Notes under the pieces: model-generated
The model's input: the letters and a program-made list of their open reading frames with translations, nothing else
The model's database searches: none
Told to the model about the DNA's origin: nothing
Made by a program: the position numbers and the translations under genes
Shown: piece by piece, positions 7,185 through 14,164 of the stretch
Numbering within the stretch: position 1 is the first letter of the stretch
Layout: each line of letters opens with the position of its first letter
Origin: JBIKLM01 sp044375105
GTDB taxonomy: Bacteria > Planctomycetota > UBA1135 > GCA-002686595
Length of the DNA stretch: 34,762 nt
NCBI GenBank assembly: GCA_044375105.1
Contig: JBILNK010000023.1
Span: forward strand, 1 to 34,762
Direction: 5' to 3'

Positions 7185-8111
7185 TCAGCCGTCGATCCAC
7201 AAACCGAACTGTATCAAGCCGATCGGATCGCCCTTCCAATTCGTGTAGGAATACTCCCGCCCCGAGGGATGTATGTCCACATGGATCTGCCCGTGGGTAG
7301 CCGCGAGCTTGGCCTCGTATTCAGCGACCTGCGCCTGGACGTGAGCCTGATAAGCGGGCAGCCCGAAGATGGACCGAGTGAGTGCGCGGACGGCGAGAAC
7401 GTCCCCGCATAGCTCCCGAGGGCATTCGAGGAAGCCGGCCCCTATGTCGTTCTCGGCGATCGCCTTCGGGACCATTCCGCCTTCGCCAAGCTGAGCCTTT
7501 GGATGGTGTGTCTGCGGAATCATGACATGGTCTGCGTCCAGCATCCCGGCAGCCTCAGCCAGATCACTCGGCCAAAACCGGCCTAGCCCACCGGAGTTGA
7601 CAATATCGAGCAGCTCGACCTGTTCATTGACCTCCAATAAGCCCAGTCGGCTTTGGAAATCGACGAGCTGCTCCACCGAGAGCGCAGACAACGCCTGTAT
7701 GGACACTTCTCGGGCCTGACACAACACACGTCCCCCTTGGACCTCTAGCCTTCCAGAGGACAACCAAGCCGCCAACTCTCCAGGATCACCCAGTTCTCCG
7801 GTTTGAAGCCCGGGCGCCGATTCGATCGCGGCCCTGACCGGATCAGGATGCGGAGGCAAGTTGCTCGACAGGGGCTCCGTGGGGCGGCGATGCAAGGATT
7901 CTGCCCCGACCAGTCGACTGGCTAAGTCTTCCGGACCCGGATCTGAACGCCCCCGATCGTACAGGCTGGCGAGTACGGCTCCACCGAGGAGCAAGACGGC
8001 CACGATGCCCAGCAGAGGGTTGAGCCGCTTGCGGGAAGTAAACAAGACTTGTCGTCTTTGCATCTCTTTCGTTCCTGTCATGGCCATACCGAGTCGTTTC
8101 GGAGCGTCCAT
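7185..8111 (-). CDS. Membrane-anchored protein of unknown function with atypical base composition
   Basis: 308 residues. A basic N-terminus (RRQVLFTSRKR) precedes one hydrophobic helix (about 33-52, LLGIVAVLLLGGAVLASLY), giving a type II anchor with a large external domain. The external part contains 'ALSALSVEQLVDFQSRLGLL' and a C-terminal part with several His and Tyr residues. I recognise no family. GC is clearly lower than in neighbours, with many A/T-ending codons (AAA, AGA, TTT, ACT), so acquisition by transfer is possible. Three ATG codons compete for the start (8111, 8090, 8063); the last has the best purine-rich leader (AGGAACGAAAGAG). The stop codon abuts the 133-bp repeat array. A 176-bp, relatively AT-rich gap separates it from the gene upstream. 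Confidence 0.75.
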   Translation of the reverse strand: MDAPKRLGMAMTGTKEMQRRQVLFTSRKRLNPLLGIVAVLLLGGAVLASLYDRGRSDPGPEDLASRLVGAESLHRRPTEPLSSNLPPHPDPVRAAIESAPGLQTGELGDPGELAAWLSSGRLEVQGGRVLCQAREVSIQALSALSVEQLVDFQSRLGLLEVNEQVELLDIVNSGGLGRFWPSDLAEAAGMLDADHVMIPQTHHPKAQLGEGGMVPKAIAENDIGAGFLECPRELCGDVLAVRALTRSIFGLPAYQAHVQAQVAEYEAKLAATHGQIHVDIHPSGREYSYTNWKGDPIGLIQFGLWIDG

Positions 8112-8287
8112 CGTTGGGCAGCCCTTCGCCCGAGCGGTCCTCGATCGTCGTCGTTCTTGGCTGCCAGGTTCTATTGGGCTATTCGCAGCAGGACGAAGGA
8201 TTGCTTGTCAGGCCAGCATCTGAGGCGGATCAACATTCATTCGTGCCTGGCGACATTCGGAATTCGGGGATGATCGAGGCGGGCCTG

Positions 8288-9535
8288 TCAGCCGCCGGCG
8301 CCGAGGCGCAGGGCTTTTTCGCCGGCTTCGATTTCGCGCTTTCGGTCGCGGCGTTTGGCGTAGTAGCGCTGCAGGGCTTTCCAGGCTTCGGCTTTATCGG
8401 CGAAGTCGCGCTCCAAGGCCTGGGCGGCGCTGGCGGCACCTTCCTGGTCCCCGGCGTTTTCGAAGGCGTCCAGGCAGAAGACGTACAGCTCGAGGCGCGA
8501 GACGCTCGCCGGCGCCTGGGCCACGGCCACGTCCAGGGCGCGGCGCAGGCCTTCGAAGTTGCGCGTCTGAGTGTAGATCTGCGCGAGCTGCTGGGCGCTG
8601 CGATAGACCTCGCGGCCGTAGGAGATCGAGTCCTCGAGGGCCCGCGCGCTCTGGGCCCAGGCATCCAGCTCGCGCCAGCGCGGCGCCAGCCGATCGGCGG
8701 CCTCGTCCTGGCCCTCGAAGCGCAGGGCGCGCATCTTGAGGTACAGCGGGCGCGGCTCCCAGGGCGCGCTTTCGTGGGCGCGGTCCGCATCCGCCAAGGC
8801 CAGGGCGCCGTCGCCGCGATCCAGGTAGATCTGCGCGCGGGCACACAGCGCCTCCGAATGCCCGGGCTCGAGGGTCAGCACCTGGCCGAGCAGCTCGAGG
8901 GCGCGCTCCTCCTCCCCCAGGCGACCGAGGGCCAAGGCCAGCCCGCGCAGGGCCTCCTGGCTGTCGGGCAGACCGGCGAGCACGCGCTCGTAGTGGGCCG
9001 CAGCCAGGCCGTACTCGCCCAGGGTGTAGTAGCAGTGGCCGAGGCCCTGCGTGCGCCAGAGCTGCTCCGGCGCGACCTCCAGGAAGCGCTCGAAGCATTC
9101 GCGCGCGTCGCCGTAGCGGCGCAGCCGGAAATAAGTCGTGCCGAGGAGCTGCAGCGCCAAAGGCATGTCCGGATAGGTCTCCAGCAGGCCGTAGAGCAGC
9201 ACCAGGGCCTCCGGGTAGCGGCGGCCCTTGTAGCAGTTCTCGGCCAGCTGCATGCGCTCGACGTCGGCGGGGGCGAACCACTCGGTCTGACGGCCGGAGT
9301 CGAGGGCCTCGTAGAGCCCCGTCCAGCGCTCCGGCGCGGCGCGCGGCAGGTCCCGGGGCAGGCGCTCGAGCACCGCGTGTTCGAAGGCGGGCGCCTCGCG
9401 CGGCGCCTTTTGCGCCGGCTCCTGGGCCGTCGGGGTGCCTTGACCAGCGCCCGCCGGACCCTGGGCGCCCGCGGGAGCGATCGCCAGCAGGGCCCACAGC
9501 CCCACGGCAAGTCCCATGCTCCGCTTTGCGTCCAT
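8288..9535 (-). CDS. Secreted TPR-repeat protein
   Basis: 415 residues. A signal peptide (GLAVGLWALLAIAPAGAQ) is followed by an Ala/Pro/Gln-rich linker and then about eight TPR-like helix pairs, for example 'ALQLLGTTYFRLRRYGDARECFERFLE', written here only in part: LGTTYFRLRRYGDAR, LGHCYYTLGEYGLAA and CARAQIYLDRGDGALA. The product is probably a periplasmic or extracellular adaptor. The start ATG shares one base with the stop of the FG-GAP gene upstream (TGATG), so the two are co-translated. TPR and CRTAC1-type FG-GAP proteins are often paired in Planctomycetota and Acidobacteriota, which suggests a joint surface assembly (family knowledge plus inference). No enzymatic motif is visible. Confidence 0.85.
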   Translation of the reverse strand: MDAKRSMGLAVGLWALLAIAPAGAQGPAGAGQGTPTAQEPAQKAPREAPAFEHAVLERLPRDLPRAAPERWTGLYEALDSGRQTEWFAPADVERMQLAENCYKGRRYPEALVLLYGLLETYPDMPLALQLLGTTYFRLRRYGDARECFERFLEVAPEQLWRTQGLGHCYYTLGEYGLAAAHYERVLAGLPDSQEALRGLALALGRLGEEERALELLGQVLTLEPGHSEALCARAQIYLDRGDGALALADADRAHESAPWEPRPLYLKMRALRFEGQDEAADRLAPRWRELDAWAQSARALEDSISYGREVYRSAQQLAQIYTQTRNFEGLRRALDVAVAQAPASVSRLELYVFCLDAFENAGDQEGAASAAQALERDFADKAEAWKALQRYYAKRRDRKREIEAGEKALRLGAGG

Positions 9536-11412
9536 CAGCGATCGCCCTCCGGGGCGGGCTCGGCGGCCGGTTCGGCCTCCGGTTCGGGTTCCTCGACGAT
9601 CAGGCGCCGATTGGCTTCGGGGGCCGCGATCTCGCTCACGGCGCCGCTCGGCCAGCGCACCACCAGCTTGTCGATCTTGGGCGCCGCACCCAGCCCGAAG
9701 TGCACGACCGGCGGCAGGCCGGCCTGATAGCCGCCGGCGCTGGTCATCTCGCGCACCTGAGTGACACCGCCCGCGCTCAGCTCGACGCGCGCGCCGAGGC
9801 CCAGGCGGTTGGAGCGCCGCCCCGCCAGGCTGACCTCCAGCCAGCCGCCCGTCGCGGGGGTGGCAGGCGTGTAGATCCACACTCCGCCGTCCAGCTCGAG
9901 GGCCACGATCTCTTGGCGACCATCGCCGTCCAGGTCGCCGTGGGCGCCGGCGCGCTGCACCCGCGGGGCCTCCGCGGCCAGGTCCCGGCGCTCGAATCGG
10001 TTGCCCAGGTTCAGGTACAGGTCGGCGGGCTGGGCGTAGCTGGTGTCCGTGCCGGCGCGATCGGCCTCCGGATAGACGTGGCCATTCAGGCAATAGAGGT
10101 CGAGATCGCCGTCCAGATCCACATCGACGAATCCGGTGCCCCAGCCCAGGCGCAGCACCGAGGGCCCGCCCAAACCGGTCTGGAAGGAGCGCTCGGCGAA
10201 GCGCAACCGCCCCTGTTTGGTGCGCATCCCGACGTAGAAGGCGTTGTTCTCGCCGGAGAAGTTGGTCACCACCAGGTCGTAGAGCCCGTCGTTGTTCCAA
10301 TCGCCGGTGGCGATGCCCATGCCGGCCTGCTCCTTGCCGTTCATGTCGCGATCGACGCCCAGGCGCATGCCGACTTCGCGGAACGTGCCATCGCCCTGGT
10401 TCTCCCACAGGAAGTTGGCCGTCGAGTCGTTGCTGATGTAGAGATCGGTATCGCCGTCCGTGTCGATGTCCACGGTCGTGATGCCCAGGCCGAATCCGGC
10501 GGCGTCCGGCCGATAGCCGGCGGCTTGGGAGACCTCCTCGAAAGCCAGGTTGCCGAGGCCGCGATAGAGCTGGTCGTGCACCGGGGTCAGGCCCTCGGGA
10601 CCGCAGTTGACCGCATGGCCCTTCCAGCGGCATTCGCCGCTCGCTTTGGAGGGGATCTCCTCGGTCGAGAAGGCCAGGTAATTGACCACCGCCAGGTCGA
10701 GCAATCCGTCCCGGTCGTAGTCCAGGAAAGCGCCCGAGGTGGCCCAGCGTTTGCCCTGGAACCCGGCCTTCTCGGTGACTTCGCGGAAACCTTGGCCGGA
10801 GAGGTTCTCGAACAGGCGGTCGGGCCCCCACTCCAGCACGACCAGGTCCAGGTCGCCATCGTTGTCCGGATCGCCGGCCACGCCGCCCGTGCCCCAGCGG
10901 CCGCCGGCCATGGCGAAGGATTCGGGGGCCGCGCGGAAGCGCAAACCGCCCGCATTGAGCGCTAGGCGCGGCGGCAGGCCCTGCTCGCCCGCCGCGACCC
11001 GCTCGAGCGTCGAGCCATCGATGGTCACCAGGTCCGTGCGGCCGTCGCCGTCGAAATCGCCGAGCACCAGCCCGTTGCCGTTGACCTCCAGGATCCAGTT
11101 TTTCGCGGGCGAGCCCGAGGTCAGGCGCAGGGGCTCCGCGCTGCCCTCGAGCTGCAGCGGCAGGGAGCGGAACAGGGGCTCGGGGGCCGCCCCGGCGCCG
11201 CGCTCCTGGGTGGCCGGGTCGGCTTCGGCAGCCGGCGGCGCGGGAATCGGCAGGACCGGGACGAGCGCGGCGAGGGCCAGGGTCGGCTCGGCCGGTGCCT
11301 CGGGGTGGGCCCCGAGCAGGGACCCGGCGCTCCAGGACGCCAGGCTGCCCAGCAGGGCCAGGGCGCTCCAACGCGCCAGAGGGAGACTCAGCATCGGGGC
11401 GCGGGATTGCAT
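9535..11412 (-). CDS. CRTAC1-like FG-GAP/VCBS repeat protein with UnbV (ASPIC) domain
   Basis: 625 residues. An N-terminal hydrophobic segment (about 14-34) is a signal peptide or anchor. Five or more calcium-binding blade motifs of D-x-D-x-D-G type follow: FDGDGRTD (120-127), DPDNDGDLD (181-189), DYDRDGLLD (231-239), DIDTDGDTD (315-323), DWNNDGLYD (371-379), DVDLDGDLD (430-438) and DLDGDGRQE (493-501). They indicate an integrin-alpha-like beta-propeller. Residues 520-606 are the ASPIC/UnbV domain (TGGWLEVSL, GARVEL, HFGLG, RWPSG). The tail is Glu/Pro/Ala-rich. Such proteins bind calcium and glycans or partners at the cell surface. A second in-frame ATG at 11394 would shorten it by six residues. 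Divergent from thiE. Confidence 0.93.
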   Translation of the reverse strand: MQSRAPMLSLPLARWSALALLGSLASWSAGSLLGAHPEAPAEPTLALAALVPVLPIPAPPAAEADPATQERGAGAAPEPLFRSLPLQLEGSAEPLRLTSGSPAKNWILEVNGNGLVLGDFDGDGRTDLVTIDGSTLERVAAGEQGLPPRLALNAGGLRFRAAPESFAMAGGRWGTGGVAGDPDNDGDLDLVVLEWGPDRLFENLSGQGFREVTEKAGFQGKRWATSGAFLDYDRDGLLDLAVVNYLAFSTEEIPSKASGECRWKGHAVNCGPEGLTPVHDQLYRGLGNLAFEEVSQAAGYRPDAAGFGLGITTVDIDTDGDTDLYISNDSTANFLWENQGDGTFREVGMRLGVDRDMNGKEQAGMGIATGDWNNDGLYDLVVTNFSGENNAFYVGMRTKQGRLRFAERSFQTGLGGPSVLRLGWGTGFVDVDLDGDLDLYCLNGHVYPEADRAGTDTSYAQPADLYLNLGNRFERRDLAAEAPRVQRAGAHGDLDGDGRQEIVALELDGGVWIYTPATPATGGWLEVSLAGRRSNRLGLGARVELSAGGVTQVREMTSAGGYQAGLPPVVHFGLGAAPKIDKLVVRWPSGAVSEIAAPEANRRLIVEEPEPEAEPAAEPAPEGDR

Positions 11413-11561
11413 CGGGGCGCGGTTGGGTCGCCGGAGATCCGGCGGGCCCAGGGGACGGAGCCCAGGCCCGGAACTCTAACCTCTGCGCCTACGGCCCCCG
11501 GCCGCTCCCGGTGGGCGCGGATCCGCCCGCTCCCGCGGCCCAGCGGGAACCCGACCCTCTG

Positions 11562-12233
11562 ATGCACCCCCTGGATCCCCGCGAACGGCTGGCCCGGGCC
11601 CGGCTGATGCTGATCTTCACGCCGGGGCAGCCCGGGGCGGACCTGGAGCGCCTGGCCGCCTTGGCGCCGGAGGTGGACATCGTCCAGGTGCGGGTCAAGG
11701 CGCCCGGACGGCGCTTCGGGCCGAGCCCGGCCGGCGAGCTGTGCCGCTGGACCGAGCGCGCCGCCGACCGGATCGCGACGCTGCCCGCGGAGCGCCGGCC
11801 GCTGCTGTTCGTCAACGACCGGCCGGACGTGGCCAAGCTGCTCGCCGGCCTGATCGACGGCCTACACCTCGGCCAGGAAGACACGCCCCCGGAGGCGCTG
11901 CGGGCCTGGCTCGGGCCCGAGCTGCTGATCGGCTACAGCACCCATTCGATCGCCCAGGTGGCGCGCGCCCTCGAGCTTCCCATCGACTGCCTCGGCTTCG
12001 GACCGGTGTTCCCCAGCGGCACCAAGGGCTACGAGCGCGGCCTCGGCCCCGAGCGCGCGCAGGTGGCCGCGGCCGGCTCGCCCCTGCCCCTGTTCCCGAT
12101 CGGAGGCATCGACCTCGAGCGCGCCAACGAGCTGAGCCCCGTCGGGCGCGCCGCGGTCGGCGCGGCGCTGCTCGAGGCCGCCGATCCGGTCGCGGCGGCG
12201 CGCGCCCTGCGCGCGGCGCTCGAGCCGCAGTGA
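11562..12233 (+). CDS. thiE: Thiamine phosphate synthase
   Basis: 223 residues, the usual ThiE length. It joins the pyrimidine diphosphate and thiazole phosphate halves to give thiamine phosphate. Family landmarks occur in order: VQVRVKAPG (41-49, strand 2 with the phosphate-contact Lys), LLFVNDRPDVA (81-91), DGLHLGQED (99-107), GYSTHS (124-129), GFGPVFPSGTKG (145-156) and PIGGID (179-184). The loop after GPVF reads SGTKGYERG rather than the commoner TPTK, so TenI-like or divergent activity is a minor alternative. The ATG at 11562 directly precedes the family N-terminus. No TPP riboswitch consensus is visible in the 150-bp leader. The gene converges on queA with 49 bp between stops. Confidence 0.9.
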   Translation: MHPLDPRERLARARLMLIFTPGQPGADLERLAALAPEVDIVQVRVKAPGRRFGPSPAGELCRWTERAADRIATLPAERRPLLFVNDRPDVAKLLAGLIDGLHLGQEDTPPEALRAWLGPELLIGYSTHSIAQVARALELPIDCLGFGPVFPSGTKGYERGLGPERAQVAAAGSPLPLFPIGGIDLERANELSPVGRAAVGAALLEAADPVAAARALRAALEPQ

Positions 12234-12255
12234 AGCCGCAACGGCGACGGCGCGT

Positions 12256-12280
12256 CGGCGCGGGCCGCGCGGCCGCGCCG
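12256..12280. terminator. GC-only hairpin between convergent thiE and queA
   Basis: CGGCGCGG (12256-12263) pairs with CCGCGCCG (12273-12280). No T-run follows on either strand, so intrinsic termination is uncertain, but position between two convergent stops fits a bidirectional terminator or transcription block. Confidence 0.4.
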
Positions 12281-12282
12281 GC

Positions 12283-13356
12283 TCACTCCAGCCAGGTGGC
12301 GTCGCCGTAGCTGTAAAAGCGATAGCCCTCGCGCAGGGCCTCGGCGTAGAGCGACAGGACCTCGGCCGTGCCGATGAACGCCGCCACCAGCATGAGCAGC
12401 GTGCTCTTCGGCAGGTGGAAGTTGGTCAGCAGCGCGTCGACCACCTGGAAACGATCCCCCGGGGCCAGGAACAGGCGCGTCTCGCCCGCGCCGGCGCGCA
12501 CCCCGCCGGCGCCGTCCGCGGCGCTCTCGAGGGTGCGCACCACGGTCGTGCCCACCGCACAGACCCGCCCGCCGCGCGCGCGCGTGCGGCGGATCGCCTC
12601 GGCGGTCGCGGCGCTGAGCACGAATTCCTCGGCGTGCATGCGGTGCTGGCGCGGATCCTCGCGCTCCACGGGCCGAAAGGTGCCCGGCCCGACGTGCAGC
12701 GTGACGAAGGCGCGCTCGACCCCGCGCTGCTCGAGGCGCTCGAACAACTCCGGGGTCAGGTGCAGCCCAGCCGTGGGCGCCGCCACCGCGCCCGGCACGC
12801 GCGCATACACGGTCTGGTAGCGCTGCTCGTCGACCGGGTCCGGACCGCCGGGCCGTTGGATGTAGGGCGGCAGGGGCATTTGCCCGAGGCGCGCCAGCTG
12901 GGCGGCTTCGTCGGCGGGGGCCAGGCCCTCGAATTCGAGCTCGAAGAACGGCGCCGGGGAGCCGTCGGGCTCGAGCTCGCGGCGCAGCACGCGCAGCACC
13001 TGCTCGCCGCAGCGCAGGGCCATGCCGGGCGCCAGCTTGGCCGCCGGTCGGGCCATGGCGCTGTAGCGCACGGGGGCCTGCGCGCCGGCGGCGCCGGGCA
13101 AGCGCCGGCACAGCAGCAGCTCGACCCGGCCGCCCCCCGGCCGCTGGGCGAACAGGCGCGCCGGGATCACGCGGGTGTCGTTGAGCACGAGCAGGTCCCC
13201 GGGCGCGAGCAGCTCGGGCAGATCGCGCACCTGGCGATGGAGCCGCCGGCCGTCGCTGCGGCGGTGGCACAGCAGGCGCGCGGCATCGCGCGGTTCGATC
13301 GGCTGCTGGGCGATCGCCTCGGGCGGCAGCGGGTAGTCGAAGTCGGAGAGGCGCAC
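12283..13356 (-). CDS. queA: S-adenosylmethionine:tRNA ribosyltransferase-isomerase QueA
   Basis: 357 residues from a GTG start, typical for QueA. It transfers and isomerises the ribosyl group of SAM onto preQ1-modified tRNA to make epoxyqueuosine. Diagnostic segments are RLSDFDYPLPPEAIAQQP (2-19), DLLVLNDTRVIPARL (54-68), PLPPYI (161-166), APTAGLHL (193-200), TLHVGPGTFRPV (219-230) followed by the H-x-M-H pair (238-241), VGTTVVRTLES (268-278) and TNFHLPKSTLLMLVAAF (311-327). No ATG matches the family start, while the GTG does. The usual partner tgt is not in the window. An 800-bp non-coding region lies upstream. Confidence 0.95.
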   Translation of the reverse strand: MRLSDFDYPLPPEAIAQQPIEPRDAARLLCHRRSDGRRLHRQVRDLPELLAPGDLLVLNDTRVIPARLFAQRPGGGRVELLLCRRLPGAAGAQAPVRYSAMARPAAKLAPGMALRCGEQVLRVLRRELEPDGSPAPFFELEFEGLAPADEAAQLARLGQMPLPPYIQRPGGPDPVDEQRYQTVYARVPGAVAAPTAGLHLTPELFERLEQRGVERAFVTLHVGPGTFRPVEREDPRQHRMHAEEFVLSAATAEAIRRTRARGGRVCAVGTTVVRTLESAADGAGGVRAGAGETRLFLAPGDRFQVVDALLTNFHLPKSTLLMLVAAFIGTAEVLSLYAEALREGYRFYSYGDATWLE

Positions 13357-14162
13357 GGCGGCGAGACGATAACGAGGAAGAACGCCCGGGGAGTGCCGCG
13401 TCGCGGCGAGCCCTGCCGCCGGGCACGAGCCCCCGCACTCTCGCCCCGATCGGGCAGCTCGGGCAACCCAGGGCAGGATCGCGACCGGCTGCCCGCAGGC
13501 CCCGGCTGGATCCCGGCTGGAACGCGGCGCGGGCCGGCTGCCGCCCGGGCCGAGCTCGGAGGATCCAGGCGCTTCGAGCCGCATGCCCGCACGCTCCGCC
13601 CGCAGGCCGATCTCGCCCGGCCTGCAAGCCGGCGCAGTCCGCGGCCGCCGCCCGTGCGCTGGGGGGGCGCCGCTGGACGCTGGACGCCCGGTTTCCAGAG
13701 ATCGGAGCCAGAACCGGGAAGACCCCGATTCGCGGTCCATTCCGCCGGATCCCCCCTGGAATCGGATCCGGCCCTGGCCTTCATTCGAGGTACGCGACGA
13801 CCCGCGCGCTCGCCCGGGGGGGCTGGGCCGCGGATCTCCGCCGCGCCGCAGACGCAGGGCTTCGGCCCCGCGCCTGCGGAGTGTGCCGCGGGAGCGCCGA
13901 TCCGCCGACCCCGGGGGGGGGACGGATCAGGCGCTCCCCTTTTTTGGCCTGTGGCGATCGGGCGCTTTACGACCCGCAACTCGTGGGAAATCGCGAGGGT
14001 GCCAAGCGATTCAAAGCCGCCCGTCGGAGCGGCCGAGGCGCTCCAGCCCGGCTCCCGGCGGGCGGTGGGTGCCTCTCGGAGTGCGGGCCTCGAGGGGCAG
14101 GGCGCGGTCCGCTCGGCCGGCGGCCAGCGACGAGCCCGAAGTGCGGCGCAGCCCATGCCGCA
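13357..14162. other. Non-coding region upstream of queA
   Basis: About 800 bp without a supported gene. Frames of 240-580 codons span it on both strands but are low-complexity (Arg, Pro, Gly, Ala), overlap queA antisense and carry no domain. Contents: the orphan plus-strand terminator at 13891-13945, a short AT-richer patch (about 13938-13995) that could hold the queA promoter, and a hairpin at 14140-14164. Confidence 0.55.
13891..13945 (+). terminator. Orphan intrinsic terminator on the plus strand
   Basis: GGAGCGCC-GATCCG (13891-13904) pairs with CGGATC-A-GGCGCTCC (13923-13937), with one bulged A. The loop holds a C4/G9 run. CC and six T (13940-13945) follow. This is the best-formed terminator in the window, yet no plus-strand gene precedes it: the last is thiE, ended 1.6 kb earlier. 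On the minus strand no T-run follows. It may end an unannotated RNA from 13357-13890. Confidence 0.7.
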
Positions 14163-14164
14163 CT
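14140..14164 (-). terminator. Hairpin overlapping the stop codon of the regulator gene
   Basis: AGTGCGGC (14140-14147) pairs with GCCGCACT (14157-14164), 8 bp perfect with a 9-nt loop. It overlaps the TAG stop of the minus-strand gene ending at 14163. No T-run follows in the minus direction, so the terminator call is tentative. Confidence 0.4.

Noticed and set aside
8288..11371. One 1,027-residue minus-strand reading through the TPR gene and the FG-GAP gene
   Set aside because: The upstream 610 residues are a shadow frame (Arg/Pro/Gly-rich) antiphase to the FG-GAP protein, whose own frame has seven DxDxDG motifs. The true TPR start is at 9535 with a signal peptide.
11413..11561. TPP riboswitch upstream of thiE
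   Set aside because: The CTGAGA and ACCTGATCTGG-type core elements are absent; only a chance CCCTCTGATG resembles part of it.
13357..13890. RNase P RNA, tmRNA or SRP RNA before the orphan terminator
   Set aside because: I looked for the GAGGAAAGTCC, tmRNA 3' acceptor and GGAAGCAG-type signatures and did not find them.
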